Shown: positions 1 to 9,018 of the stretch, one piece after another
Position numbering within the stretch: position 1 is the stretch's first letter
Layout: each line of letters starts with the position of its first letter
NCBI GenBank assembly: GCA_020047885.1
Contig: JAIFNF010000170.1
Coordinates: 1 to 29,662 of the forward strand
Length of the DNA stretch: 29,662 nucleotides
Source of the DNA: Gammaproteobacteria bacterium
GTDB lineage: Bacteria; Pseudomonadota; Gammaproteobacteria; Competibacterales; Competibacteraceae
Direction: 5' to 3'
Notes under the pieces: model-generated
Database searches by the model: none
Told to the model about the DNA's origin: nothing
What the model saw: only the letters and a program-made list of their open reading frames with translations
Made by a program: the position numbers and the translations under genes

Positions 1-1
1 C

Positions 2-520
2 TATTTCCGCGCCTGTCACGAACTGCCCAGTCCCGGCATCGCCTTCACCACCGTTACGGAACGACTCTGGGGCTGGGGACTGCCTTACCGCTCATTGACC
101 GGCTTCCCGCCCGACATGCCCTATTTCTGCCTCCGCCTCCCCACCGGCGGCGGTAAAACCTGGCTGGCCGCCCGCAGCGTCGCCCTCATCAACACCCACC
201 TGCTACGCACCCCGCACAGCGTCATCCTGTGGCTGGTGCCCTCCCGCGCTATCCGCGACCAAACGCTGAATGCGCTGCAAAACTGCACCCATCCCTACCA
301 TGCCGCCCTGCAACGGGCTGGCTCGCTCACCGTACTCGACCTAGAACAGGCGCAGAGCCTGACCCGCGCCACCCTCGACACCTCCACGACGGTCATTGTC
401 GCGACCCGGCAGGCGTTCCAGGTCGAAAATGCCGACAACCGCAAGGTCTACGAATCCAGCGGGGCGTTGATGCACCACTCTGCTCACCGACAACAATATC
501 GTCCCTTACTCGCTGACTAA
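2..520 (+). pseudogene. Type III restriction Res-like helicase, N-terminal fragment (frameshifted)
   Basis: This frame is open from the window edge, so the true start lies upstream. It encodes the first RecA-like helicase lobe: the ATP-binding Walker A motif reads LPTGGGKTW (near position 140), followed by a segment ending NRKVYESSGALMHH. After GALMHH (about 478) the frame degenerates into unrelated residues and stops at 520. The rest of the protein (LLTDNNIVPYSLTN, then LRRPFIIVDEAHN) continues from about 480 in the third frame. Helicase motifs I and II are therefore encoded in different frames. From memory of the family, about ten or more residues normally lie between GALM-H and the NIVPYSL-like stretch, so a small deletion plus frameshift is likely. 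Alternatives are a sequencing error or a recent inactivating mutation. Confidence 0.75.
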
Positions 521-551
521 CCTGCTACGCCTGCGCCGACCGTTCATCATC

Positions 552-2594
552 GTGGACGAAGCCCACAACAGCCGCACCGATCTGGCGTTTGACACCCTGG
601 CCCGCTTCCGGCCCAGCGGCATTCTGGAACTGACCGCCACCCCGGACACAGTGAAAACCCCCAGCAACGTCCTGCACAGCGTGTCTGCCGCTGAATTGAA
701 AATCGAGGAGATGATCAAGCTGCCGATTCTGCTGGTCGCTGAACCGGACTGGCGGCAATGCCTGGCCGACGCCATTGCCCGCCGCAACGAATTGCAGGTG
801 CTGGCCGATTTGGAACAACGGGCTGGCGCGGCCTACCTGCGGCCCATCGTGCTGATCCAGGCTGAAAAGCGCCGGCAGGGCGTGGAAACGCTGGACGCCG
901 AACGGGTGCGGCAAGCGCTAATCGACCATCACCGCATTCCGCCTGAAGAGATCGTCATTGCGACCGGCGAGGAAAAAGGTCTGGAGAAAATCGCCGCTGA
1001 CTATGCCGAAGGCATCGCCGACGAGCGTTGCCCGGTCCAGTACCTCATCACCCAACAGGCGCTGGCGGAAGGTTGGGATTGCCCGTTTGCCTACCTGCTG
1101 GTCAGCATGGCCGCGCTGCATTCCGCGACCGCTGTCGAACAACTGCTGGGTCGCGTTCTGCGTCAACCTCAAGCCCGGCATCGCGCCCATCCCGCCCTCA
1201 ACCAGTCCTACGCCTTCGTGGTCTCGCGTGATTTCGCCGCGACCGCCAATGCGTTGCGTGACCGCCTGGTGCAAGGTGCCGGGTTCGAGCGCCGCGAAGT
1301 CCAGGCCTTCGTCACCGCCTCCAACATTCAACAAGCCCCGCTGGATTTGGATCATCCCCTGGAACCCGGCGTCATCCCCTCGGCCATCATCGCCTTGCTG
1401 GAAACGCCAGACCTGCACGGTTTACCCCAACCACTCCGCGCCAAACTGGCCTGGGATGCGCTGAACCAGACACTAACCATTACGCAACCGCTTTCCGCCG
1501 CCGAAACGCACACCGTCCAGGACACGGTCGCTAGCCCACCCGCCCGGCAAGCCATTGCCGAAGCCGCCGCCACGCAACGCGCCGAGGCACTCGCCTTTTT
1601 CCAGACCCCCGCCGAACGCGGCATTCCTTTCCGTGCGCCGCACCTCGCCATCATGACCCAAGGCCAACTGGCACCGTTTGATGACCCGGAACTACTGGAT
1701 TACCCGTGGACGCTTTCGCCCTACGACGCGCATCTGCACCCTGAAGACCGGTTGACCCTGAACGCCGCCGATCAAGTGGCCGACGGTGGGGAAATCGACA
1801 TAGACGCGGCGACCGGTACGTTGCAAGCCCGCTTCATTGCCGAACTGCAACGCGACCTCGGACTGGCGTACCGCCCCGACCACTGGGACGAGGTGCAACT
1901 CGCCGCCTGGCTATGCCGCAACCTGCCTGACCCGACCCTGACCCATGCCAGCAAGCAGGCGTTTGTTGCGGGCTGGCTGCAAGAACTACTGGCGCAGGAC
2001 GGCTATGCTCTGGCGCGAGCCAATCGGCAGAAGTTCGTCATTCGCAACCTGCTGGAACGGCGGATTGACGAATTACGCACCGCTGCCGCCCGCCAAGCCT
2101 ATCAACAAACGCTGTTTGGCGCGGGCCGGGAAACGCGGGTCAAAGTCGATGACGCCCTGGCTTTCCAGTTCCCGCCGCACGGCTACGCGCCCAGCCGCGA
2201 TTACGACGGACGCTTTGGCCATTTCGCCTTCCGCCGGCACTACTACGGACGCATCGGCGATTTCGACAGCCGCGAAGAATTTGAATGCGCGACGTGGCTG
2301 GACACCCAGGCGCAAAAAGGTCGTATCCACTTCTGGGTGCGTAACCTGGTGCGCAAGGAAGGCGGCTCGTTCTTCCTGCAAAAAGCCGATGGCCGCTTCT
2401 ACCCGGATTTCCTCTGCCAGTTGCCGGATACGGCGATTCTGGCCGTCGAATACAAGGGCGCTGATCGTTGGCAGAACGCTGAAGATGACCGGTTGATCGG
2501 CGGCCTGTGGGAAGCACTCTCTGCAGGTCGTTGCTGGTTTGTGATGATCACTCAGCGGAACTGGACCGGGATTGACGGCAAGCTAAGCCATTGA
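552..2594 (+). pseudogene. Type III restriction Res-like helicase-nuclease, main fragment
   Basis: This is the larger part of the same gene. The reading frame is open from about 480, and the first possible start is the GTG at 552 inside the DEAH box, so it is unlikely to be a natural start. Visible SF2 helicase motifs are VDEAHN (motif II), ELTATPD (motif III), ITQQALAEGWDCP and the arginine-finger motif QLLGRVLRQP. The C-terminus carries a PD-(D/E)xK nuclease signature: RFYPDF followed by VEYKG about 25 residues later. The family translocates on or cleaves DNA as the restriction subunit of type III-like systems; a methylation partner, if any, would be left of the window. The gene ends seven bases before a 21-bp fragment of the maeB 3' end. 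The coding frame downstream of the lesion is intact, so the inactivation looks recent or artefactual. Confidence 0.8.
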
Positions 2595-2600
2595 AACCGA

Positions 2601-2621
2601 TATTCCTGCGCATCGACCGTT
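2601..2621. repeat. maeB 3'-end repeat, short copy 1
   Basis: These 21 bases are identical to 3095-3115 and differ by only a couple of bases from 6709-6729, which lies inside the maeB coding region. They correspond to the segment encoding the C-terminal residues around TVDAQE on the minus strand. The match stops abruptly on both sides. It sits seven bases after the stop codon of the Res-like gene. Confidence 0.7.
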
Positions 2622-2714
2622 AGGGATAGAGCTGACATTGGATAGTGCTAGAATCAACATTCTGGCTGCTCGAATGACGGCGGCTGTCGCTATCCCACCA
2701 CGCAGGAGTAAACA

Positions 2715-2978
2715 ATGAAGCAACTCATCGGATTAGCTGTACTCGCTTTAGGTTTGACCTTAACTGCCGCGCCGGCCAGCGCCGTTGTCTATTGCAAGAC
2801 CGTCGGCGTACCCAAGGGTTGTGTTCAGCGACCTGTCGCCGCTAATCCCGGTGGCGTCGGGGGTCCCGCCTCGGGCGTTGGCGTTCTGCCCGGTGCCGGT
2901 GTCGGTACGGCTGGCCCCCCGGGTGCGGGCGCCGCCAATCGAAATGGCGGAGTCAACCGTGCGGGTGTGCGGCGCTAA
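2715..2978 (+). CDS. Small exported Gly/Pro/Val-rich protein
   Basis: This encodes 87 residues. It starts with a clear Sec signal peptide: MKQ, a hydrophobic core LIGLAVLALGLTLTAA, and a likely cleavage after PASA. The mature part begins VVYCKTVGVPKGCVQRP, with two cysteines that could form a disulfide, and continues as a low-complexity tail rich in GVGGP/GAGVG repeats ending in NRAGVRR. An AGGAG ribosome binding site precedes the ATG at good spacing. Similar short exported proteins with a VVYC...GC-RP head and Gly-rich tail occur in proteobacteria, but I know of no assigned function. It is the only gene between maeB-derived repeats 1 and 2. The function is unknown. Confidence 0.7.
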   Translation: MKQLIGLAVLALGLTLTAAPASAVVYCKTVGVPKGCVQRPVAANPGGVGGPASGVGVLPGAGVGTAGPPGAGAANRNGGVNRAGVRR

Positions 2979-3020
2979 ATCTCCAGCGAGGAGAGGACAA
3001 TTTTCAGACTGTCGCTAAAT

Positions 3021-3140
3021 CCTCCCCCGGCCAAGTCAAGTTCGGAGGAGGGGAACGTTGCTATGCGGTTCAGCCGGCGGGTTGATTTAACAGGTATTCC
3101 TGCGCATCGACCGTTGCAATCGCGGTCATGTTGATGCTCC
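3021..3140. repeat. maeB 3'-end repeat, copy 2 with flanking hairpin
   Basis: The core 3071-3140 aligns without gaps to 6686-6755 in the intact maeB end. The TGA stop (minus strand, 3070-3072) aligns with the real maeB stop at 6685-6687. The minus-strand translation ends [18 protein letters not shown], against [18 protein letters not shown] in MaeB. Weaker similarity extends left to a C-rich/G-rich hairpin (arms 3021-3030 and 3041-3051) that matches the hairpin at 6635-6660 downstream of maeB. This copy therefore contains the gene end plus its 3' flank. Confidence 0.75.
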
Positions 3141-3246
3141 GGGTTGTTGAAGCAGTGAAAACGGTGACCGGTGGGTCGCCGTTTTTGTTGGCGCAGTCAG
3201 AAATGGGTCTGGAAAAACACAACAGAACTGTTCTAATCTTTGCCCT

Positions 3247-3426
3247 ATGAACCCCCATCAATTCAAACGCTGGCTGGCGCAACAGGGAGCAACTTTTCAA
3301 CCGGGAAAGGGCGGACATCTCAAGGTGTTTCTGAACGGTCGCCAATCGGTGTTGCCCATGAGTTCCGGCGAACTCAAGAAGGGGACGCAGGAAAGCATCA
3401 AAAAGCAGCTCGGGCTGAAGGAGTAA
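3247..3426 (+). CDS. hicA: HicA-family mRNA interferase toxin
   Basis: This encodes 59 residues, a normal length for HicA toxins. The sequence has the family's small double-stranded-RNA-binding-like fold signature: an N-terminal helix (MNPHQFKRWLAQQGATF), then GKGGHLKV with the catalytic histidine at residue 24, then SVLPMSSGELKKGT and a C-terminal helix ending KKQLGLKE. HicA cleaves mRNA and halts growth unless bound by HicB. The stop is five bases before the hicB start, the usual toxin-first order. The ribosome binding site before the ATG is weak. The pair lies between two maeB-derived repeats, so it may be a self-stabilising mobile cassette. The assignment rests on length, motif and partner. 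Confidence 0.88.
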   Translation: MNPHQFKRWLAQQGATFQPGKGGHLKVFLNGRQSVLPMSSGELKKGTQESIKKQLGLKE

Positions 3427-3431
3427 AGAGG

Positions 3432-3857
3432 ATGCTAAATCTGGATTATCCCGTTCATCTGGAGGCTGCCGAGGAAGGCGGTTTTGTCGTGACATTCCCG
3501 GATGTGCCGGAAGCCATTACCCAGGGCGAGGATGAAGACGAGGCGCTGCTGCGGGCGGTCGATGCCCTGGAAACCGCCTTGTCCTTTTATATCGACGATC
3601 GCCGCCCGCTACCGATTCCCTCTACAGCCGCTGGTCGGCCCGTTGTGCGCCCGTCCGCGCTGGAAAGCGCCAAGCTGGCGTTGTATGTAGAAATGACCCT
3701 GCAGGGCGTCCGCAAATCGGAACTGGCGCGGCGGCTCGGTTGGCGTCCGCCGCAGGTCGATCGGCTGTTTGATTTACGACACGCCTCCCGCTTCGATCAG
3801 ATCGAAGCGGCGGCTCGTGCGTTGGGGCGGCGGGTGAATGTGACGTTGTCGGTTTAG
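3432..3857 (+). CDS. hicB: HicB-family antitoxin with C-terminal HTH
   Basis: This encodes 141 residues. The N-terminal half (MLNLDYPVHLEAAEEGGFVV, FPDVPEAITQGEDEDEAL) is the partial RNase H-like HicB fold that binds HicA. The C-terminal part (about residues 85-135: YVEMTLQGVRKSELARRLG, PPQVDRLF, RASRFDQIE-like helices) is a helix-turn-helix expected to bind the operon's own promoter. The ATG at 3432 is chosen over upstream in-frame starts because those lie inside hicA and this one follows an AAAGAGG ribosome binding site. By family precedent it neutralises HicA and represses the operon. No operator was pinned down. Confidence 0.88.
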   Translation: MLNLDYPVHLEAAEEGGFVVTFPDVPEAITQGEDEDEALLRAVDALETALSFYIDDRRPLPIPSTAAGRPVVRPSALESAKLALYVEMTLQGVRKSELARRLGWRPPQVDRLFDLRHASRFDQIEAAARALGRRVNVTLSV

Positions 3858-3884
3858 AACTTGTACAGAGAGGAGTGCTACATC

Positions 3885-3969
3885 GTTTCTGATCAGCCAG
3901 ACTGCCGACATCAGTAGATGTTCCTGCGCATCAACCGCCGCAATCGCGGTCATGTTGATGATCCGCCGC
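3885..3969. repeat. maeB 3'-end repeat, copy 3
   Basis: These 85 bases align to 6677-6760 with one single-base insertion and about fourteen substitutions by eye. The minus-strand reading retains [19 protein letters not shown] before the inserted base shifts the frame. Similarity ends on the right just after the GATCCGCCGC stretch. It starts 27 bases after the hicB stop and precedes the restriction-modification module. Confidence 0.8.
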
Positions 3970-4076
3970 CGGTGTTACCGTCACCATCCGGCTCTGGCTC
4001 GGGTATCGCAGGGGGGCTTGACGCTCGCCCATGCTGGAGACCGTCAAAATGCTCAAGATTTTTGTTAGCGGCATTT

Positions 4077-4814
4077 TCACCCCAGTCTGGCAGCCGCCGC
4101 GGCAACGTGACCCGCCAGGGCAGTCACGAATGTTCTGAGTCCTGTCATCGACGACAATTCTGAAAACTCCCCGGTCTCGGCAGCGCTGCGGGGCGACGTG
4201 ATGAAGGCAGCCGCGGTGTAAAGCTGTTCCTTTACCAATTTCTGACAGAGCAAGTCATAGCGCATGAGGTACGACGCCCCCTTAAACTCCTTGAAAACTG
4301 GAAAGTGCGGTGACGTATCCCTGACCGCACATCTGGATTTCTGGGCATCCTCGACCATCATCAACCAGCCAACGAAAGGACGCGGTTGTTTGCCGAATGC
4401 CTCTTCACGGTAGGCTGTCCAGAGATCGTGCGCGGTGCCGATGGCCTCTTCGGTTCGATTGTTGAAGTTATTCCCGAACGAACCCACTTGGCTTTTTAAC
4501 TCGATGGCCGCGATCAACTCGCTCTTGTAGATGACAAGAAGATCCCATAGCTTTGTCGGCCTGAAGTAGCCGGGCAGTGTCAGCATTGCCCGGTTCTGAT
4601 GAATCTCGGCATGGGCGAGTCCATTGGCCCGCACGATGTCGAGTACCAAAGCGAGGAATCCGTCCATGTTTTTGCCAGCGGTAACGCCAGCGCGCTCACC
4701 TTGGTCAGCCTTGCCGGACTCAATCTGCTTTTGTCTCGCAGCCTCACGGTTTCCCCAGAAGGCTTTTACAGCCTCATGGGTTTTTTGTTCGTAATCGACA
4801 AGATCAAGGGTCAT
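4077..4814 (-). CDS. Type II restriction endonuclease, PaeR7I/XhoI family
   Basis: This encodes 245 residues, matching the family length. The conserved core [14 protein letters not shown] (residues 81-94) followed by [13 protein letters not shown] (99-111) and [14 protein letters not shown] is the hallmark of PaeR7I/XhoI enzymes. D91, E105 and K107 fit a PD-(D/E)xK metal site. Family members cut CTCGAG, so that is the predicted specificity. The ATG directly follows the TAA of the methyltransferase gene with no spacer, implying coupled translation with the methylase made first. A single residue appears missing in SQVG-SFGNN compared with my memory of the family (SQVGPSFGNN); whether that matters is unknown. 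The AAAA-rich C-terminus is intact to its stop. Confidence 0.88.
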   Translation of the reverse strand: MTLDLVDYEQKTHEAVKAFWGNREAARQKQIESGKADQGERAGVTAGKNMDGFLALVLDIVRANGLAHAEIHQNRAMLTLPGYFRPTKLWDLLVIYKSELIAAIELKSQVGSFGNNFNNRTEEAIGTAHDLWTAYREEAFGKQPRPFVGWLMMVEDAQKSRCAVRDTSPHFPVFKEFKGASYLMRYDLLCQKLVKEQLYTAAAFITSPRSAAETGEFSELSSMTGLRTFVTALAGHVAAAAARLG

Positions 4815-6554
4815 TTACTCCCCACTGCCTCCAAGAGAGGATCGCTCTTCGTTGCTAAGTTCAAATAGTTTAAATACTGCGCGGTTGCAGGCCTGAAAAT
4901 CCCGCTTTGTTGCCGCTTCCGCCAGCTCTGTCCGCAATATTTTCGAGATACTCGCCCATTGTGGGATGCGGATGCGGCGCAGGTATTGAGCCTGAAACCG
5001 AAGATACCCGCCGCGCATTTTAGTCGAGTAGCTTGACATGAATAGACGTGTAATGTCTGAAAGCATCACGGCTTGCAATGCTCTTAAGTCCCACTCGTCG
5101 GACGTGACGTAGTAAAGATTATGGTGCGGGTACAGTTCTCCACCCTCAAAAACGATATGAGCCTCGCCCTTGATGTCGGGAATCAGGAGCTTTGGCCTTG
5201 ATGCCAGCGCCGGGGTAATACGGTCGATCGTACGATACCAGTGGTTTGGGGACTTCTGGGCGCAGTGGCGGCTCGCAATAACGTCTCGGCGCTCCTCTAG
5301 GTAGCGGCGCAGGCGTGGATAGCTCCGCAACTCGACAAGGCCGCCACCCTCGACAAACGGATTGATGACACCTTGACCGCGCCATTGCACTTCGCCAGAT
5401 AGGATGTCTTTCGTTGTAACCAACGGTAGTTTGCGATCAGGCTCCACGTCGAGGGTATCAAAGTCGCCGATATAGGCCTTGTCCGCGCCGGTTGCAACAC
5501 CGATACCTACCTTGCAGCCCACCTCTTCCAAACTTGGGAATTGTTTTTCCAGGCGGCGAATCAGTGCCATCTGATCCGAAGATTCGAGCAACCACGGTTC
5601 TACCCCATGAGTGACTCGAGCCAGTTCGCGTACTGAATGGGTCTCATTCGGCAGGTTCCCCGCACGCAGCGCATTGGCCAAGTTCGCCAGTGTGACCCGG
5701 TCGATGGCTGGGCGATGGGCAATGCGTGTAGCACCGGGAGTTTCCCGGCTAATGATGGTGATGGCTGGGTAGGCGATCACATCGGAGTGAAACGCCGGCG
5801 TATCCACCATATCGACATAGATTTTTAGATGGAACTGATCGGCCACGAGGCGACGAAGTAGTCCGCCATAGCGGTTTTTCATCCAGCGATCCGCACAGAT
5901 AAAACCCAGACTCCCACCCTTCGCCAACGCTAAGAGCGAGCGCTCGATGAACGGAATGTAAATGTCGGCCCGGTCATACATCGTCTGGTAGCGACTGCGG
6001 TACTCAGCTAGTAACGGCGCTGGAATCAGCTCTTGGCGAACATAGGGAGGGTTTCCGACAATAAAATCGAATGGCCCTTCAAGTGGTTCGAGAAGGAAGT
6101 CGCCATGCACAAACCAAAGATCAGCTAGTGCTACTGCGGATTGATCCTCTATCGCTTCTTGCTTGAGCCGCTCAATCACGGCTGCGCGGGTAGTAGAAAA
6201 GGTTTTGCCATGCAGTTCAACCGCGCGAATGGCATCGCCTAACTCTTCGACTATGGTTTTTGCGTGTTGCGATGATCTCCACGCTGCCAGCAATCGACCG
6301 ATGGCTGGCAATAGAAAGTCGCCGCCACCGAATGACGGTTCCAAAAGTCGCTTTTGATGGAGCGGTTGATCCATCGTGTAGCCGGCCAGGTCGAGGATGA
6401 AATCCACGACCTCGGCGCGCGTAAAGATGGCCCCGCGAGATTCGGTATCTGCGGCTGCAGACAACTTTTCAATCGCAGTAGCAACCATCGGCGAATGAGT
6501 ACAAACCGATTCGCCAAACAAATCAAAGTTAAGTTGCTGCGATGTTATGTGCAT
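4815..6554 (-). CDS. Type II DNA adenine-N6 methyltransferase, PaeR7I-type
   Basis: This encodes 579 residues. The SAM-binding motif I is [10 protein letters not shown] (about residues 71-80) and the catalytic motif IV is NPPY (168-171), the order of N6-adenine methylases of the PaeR7I/XhoI class. The large C-terminal half ([16 protein letters not shown] onward) would be the target recognition region. It should methylate the adenine in CTCGAG and protect the host from the adjacent nuclease. A CTCGAG site lies inside this gene at 5615-5620, the only one I found in the window. The start ATG at 6552-6554 follows a GAGGAT-like ribosome binding site. The short inverted repeat GTTGA-G-TCAAC at 6615-6625 lies upstream and could be a control site, but no C-protein gene is present. 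Confidence 0.88.
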   Translation of the reverse strand: MHITSQQLNFDLFGESVCTHSPMVATAIEKLSAAADTESRGAIFTRAEVVDFILDLAGYTMDQPLHQKRLLEPSFGGGDFLLPAIGRLLAAWRSSQHAKTIVEELGDAIRAVELHGKTFSTTRAAVIERLKQEAIEDQSAVALADLWFVHGDFLLEPLEGPFDFIVGNPPYVRQELIPAPLLAEYRSRYQTMYDRADIYIPFIERSLLALAKGGSLGFICADRWMKNRYGGLLRRLVADQFHLKIYVDMVDTPAFHSDVIAYPAITIISRETPGATRIAHRPAIDRVTLANLANALRAGNLPNETHSVRELARVTHGVEPWLLESSDQMALIRRLEKQFPSLEEVGCKVGIGVATGADKAYIGDFDTLDVEPDRKLPLVTTKDILSGEVQWRGQGVINPFVEGGGLVELRSYPRLRRYLEERRDVIASRHCAQKSPNHWYRTIDRITPALASRPKLLIPDIKGEAHIVFEGGELYPHHNLYYVTSDEWDLRALQAVMLSDITRLFMSSYSTKMRGGYLRFQAQYLRRIRIPQWASISKILRTELAEAATKRDFQACNRAVFKLFELSNEERSSLGGSGE

Positions 6555-6634
6555 GGTCCTATTTTATCCTCAGCCAACGGCCTCTGAAAAAATTTCCCAC
6601 ACAGCGGATGCTTTGTTGAGTCAACGTTCAAATT

Positions 6635-6660
6635 CCCCCCGGTACCCTTCCACCGGGAGG
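6635..6660. terminator. Hairpin downstream of maeB
   Basis: Arms 6635-6643 and 6652-6660 pair at eight of nine positions around an eight-base loop, followed on the minus strand by GAATTT. It lies 25 bases past the maeB stop and before the restriction-modification genes, so a terminator for maeB is plausible. The lack of a proper T run keeps confidence low. A related hairpin accompanies repeat copy 2. Confidence 0.35.
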
Positions 6661-6676
6661 AGAAATGAACGCTCCT

Positions 6677-6760
6677 GTTTCCGATCAGCCGGGTTGCCGA
6701 TTCAGCACATGTTCCTGTGCATCGACCGTTGCAATCGCCGTCATATTAATGATCCGCCGC
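6677..6760. repeat. Reference maeB 3'-end repeat (inside the intact gene)
   Basis: This is the stretch of intact maeB that is duplicated at 2601-2621, 3071-3140 and 3885-3969. It runs from eight bases beyond the stop codon into the codons for [16 protein letters not shown], which are part of the conserved phosphotransacetylase-like C-terminus. Because the encoded residues are family-conserved, maeB is the source and the other copies are derivatives. Confidence 0.8.
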
Positions 6761-8967
6761 GCACTCGCTGAACGGGTCAAAATATGCGCCGGTTTGGCCA
6801 AACCAAGGGTAATCGGCCCCACCGAAACGCTGTGGGTAATCTCCTGGAGCAGGTTGTGGGAGATGTTGGCGGCATCCGCATTGGGCATGATCAACAGGTT
6901 CGCCGCGCCCTGCAATGGCGAATTCAGGAACACCCGCTTGCGCAATTCCTCCGATAACGCCGCGTCACCGCGCATTTCACCATCGACTTCCAAATTCGGC
7001 GCACGCTGGCGAATCAGTTCCAGCGCCTCGGCCATTTTACGAGCCTGCTGCGATTTGTGAGAACCGAAGCTGGAATGGGATAACAGGGCGACTTTCGGCG
7101 GTAAAAAGCGGCTGACTTCTTCCGCCGCCAGCAAGGTAATATCGGCGATCTGCTCGGCAGTGGGATCCGCATTAATATCGGTATCGCAGAAGAACAGTGG
7201 CCCCTGCGAACTGATCAGCATGTTCATCGCCGCCGGCGTCCTCACGCCTTCGCGTAGACCGACAATATCCAGCACATATTCCACATGATCTGGATAGCCG
7301 CCGATCAAGCCACACAGCAGGGCGTCGCCATAGCCCAGGCGGAGCAGCAGCGCCCCAATCACCGTGGCGCGGGTGTTGACCCGGACGCGGGCTTTGTTGG
7401 GATCGACGCCATAGCGTCCCCGCAACCGGTGGTATTCCTGCCAGCATTCCTCATAGTGCGGATTGTTCTGCGGGTCAATCACTTCAAAGTCCTGCTCGGG
7501 ACGGATGCGCAGACCGAGTTCAGTAATGCGCTGTTCAAGCCGCCAGCGCCGGCCAATAAGAATCGGTCGCGCCAAGCCTTCGTCGATGACGCCTTGCACC
7601 GCCCAGAGCACCCGTTCTTCTTCAGCCTGGGCGTAAATCACCCGCTTGGGATCCGCTTTGGCACGGTTAAACACCGGGCGCATGATCAGGCCGGAACGGT
7701 AGACCCGCTGGCTCAGTTGGGTGCGATAGGCGGCAAAGTCCTCAATCGGGCGGGTCGCGACGCCACTCTCCATTGCGGCCTTGGCGACGGCCAGCGGCAG
7801 GGTGAGCAACAGGCGCGGCTCGAACGGTTTGGGAATCAGGTATTCCGGCCCGAAGTTGATCGGCTGATCACTGTAGGCAGCGGTTTCTTCCTGGGAATGC
7901 GGTTCACAGGCGAGTTGCGCCAGGGCGCGGACGCAGGCCAGTTGCATCTCCTGATTGATCGTGGTCGCGCCCACGTCCAGCGCCCCGCGAAAGATGTAGG
8001 GAAAGCACAGGACGTTGTTGACCTGATTGGGATAGTCCGAGCGCCCGGTGGCGATAATCGCATCGGGTCGCGCCGCCTTCGCCACTTCCGGCATGATTTC
8101 CGGAACCGGGTTCGCCAGCGCCAGAATCAGCGGTCGAGCGGCCATGGTTTTGACCATGTCCCCGGTCAGCACGCCGGCCTTGGACAGTCCCAGAAAAATG
8201 TCAGCGCCCACAATGGCGTCGGCGAGAGTGCGTGCCGGGGTATCGGCGGCATAAGCGGCTTTCTCCGGATCCAGCGGCCCCCGACCGTGATAGATCACGC
8301 CCTGGCTATCGCACACGATGACATTTTTGCGATTCAGGCCCAGCCCAACCAGCAGATCGAGACAGGCGATGCCTGCCGCACCCGCCCCGGAGGTGACCAC
8401 TTTCACCTGGTTCATCTCTTTGCCAATCAGCAGCAGAGCGTTCAGCACCGCAGCAGCGGTAATGATCGCGGTACCGTGCTGATCGTCATGGAACACCGGA
8501 ATTTTCATCCGCTCGCGCAACCGGCGCTCAACCTGGAAGCATTCCGGGGCCTTGATGTCTTCCAGGTTGATGCCGCCAAAGGTAGGTTCCAGACTGGCGA
8601 TGATTTCAACCAGTTTATCGGGGTCACGCTCGCTGATTTCGATGTCGAACACATCGATGCCGGCGAATTTCTTGAACAGGACGCCTTTGCCTTCCATCAC
8701 CGGTTTGGACGCCAGCGGGCCGATGTCGCCCAGGCCCAATACCGCCGTGCCGTTGGTGATGACCGCCACCAAATTGCCACGGGCAGTGACCGTGGACACT
8801 TCGCGGGGATCTTCGACAATCGCTTCACAGGCCGCAGCGACGCCCGGCGAATAGGCCAAGGCCAGATCAAACTGGTTGGCCAGCGGCTTGGTCGGGGTCA
8901 CTTCGATCTTGCCGTAGGGGAGCATGCGGTGGTAGCGCAGGGCGCGTTCGTTGAAATCATCAGCCAT
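6685..8967 (-). CDS. maeB: NADP-dependent malic enzyme, MaeB type
   Basis: This encodes 760 residues, the usual length of the hybrid MaeB enzymes. It decarboxylates malate to pyruvate with reduction of NADP in the cytoplasm, feeding NADPH and acetyl-CoA supply. The N-terminal malic domain shows [41 protein letters not shown] and FHDDQHGTA (metal and substrate sites). The NAD-binding domain has [14 protein letters not shown]. The C-terminal half is a phosphotransacetylase-like regulatory domain ending in [16 protein letters not shown]. An upstream in-frame start exists at 9018, but ATG 8967 fits the family N-terminus [17 protein letters not shown] and has an AGGAA ribosome binding site. Its 3' end is the apparent target for repeated insertions to the left. 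Confidence 0.95.
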   Translation of the reverse strand: MADDFNERALRYHRMLPYGKIEVTPTKPLANQFDLALAYSPGVAAACEAIVEDPREVSTVTARGNLVAVITNGTAVLGLGDIGPLASKPVMEGKGVLFKKFAGIDVFDIEISERDPDKLVEIIASLEPTFGGINLEDIKAPECFQVERRLRERMKIPVFHDDQHGTAIITAAAVLNALLLIGKEMNQVKVVTSGAGAAGIACLDLLVGLGLNRKNVIVCDSQGVIYHGRGPLDPEKAAYAADTPARTLADAIVGADIFLGLSKAGVLTGDMVKTMAARPLILALANPVPEIMPEVAKAARPDAIIATGRSDYPNQVNNVLCFPYIFRGALDVGATTINQEMQLACVRALAQLACEPHSQEETAAYSDQPINFGPEYLIPKPFEPRLLLTLPLAVAKAAMESGVATRPIEDFAAYRTQLSQRVYRSGLIMRPVFNRAKADPKRVIYAQAEEERVLWAVQGVIDEGLARPILIGRRWRLEQRITELGLRIRPEQDFEVIDPQNNPHYEECWQEYHRLRGRYGVDPNKARVRVNTRATVIGALLLRLGYGDALLCGLIGGYPDHVEYVLDIVGLREGVRTPAAMNMLISSQGPLFFCDTDINADPTAEQIADITLLAAEEVSRFLPPKVALLSHSSFGSHKSQQARKMAEALELIRQRAPNLEVDGEMRGDAALSEELRKRVFLNSPLQGAANLLIMPNADAANISHNLLQEITHSVSVGPITLGLAKPAHILTRSASARRIINMTAIATVDAQEHVLNRQPG

Positions 8968-9018
8968 GGTGCAAGGGATTCCTGGGGGTGAGAGCGGGGG
9001 ATTCCGCTTAAATGACAT

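Noticed and set aside
3240..3431. Upstream extension of HicB in the same frame
   Set aside because: It overlaps hicA in another frame, while ATG 3432 has a proper ribosome binding site and gives the family length.
3070..3495. A 141-codon minus-strand frame ending like MaeB
   Set aside because: Most of it is antisense to hicA; only its last 25 or so codons are maeB-derived repeat, so it is a remnant and not a gene.
2601..3969. Integron attC sites
   Set aside because: The module-repeat layout resembles gene cassettes, but the repeats are recognisably maeB coding sequence, lack the long attC inverted structure, and no intI is visible.
7285..8991. A 568-codon open frame antisense to maeB
   Set aside because: It mirrors a highly conserved enzyme gene, has a His/Gln/Arg-rich composition without domain features, and lacks a credible ribosome binding site; long antisense frames are common in GC-rich DNA.
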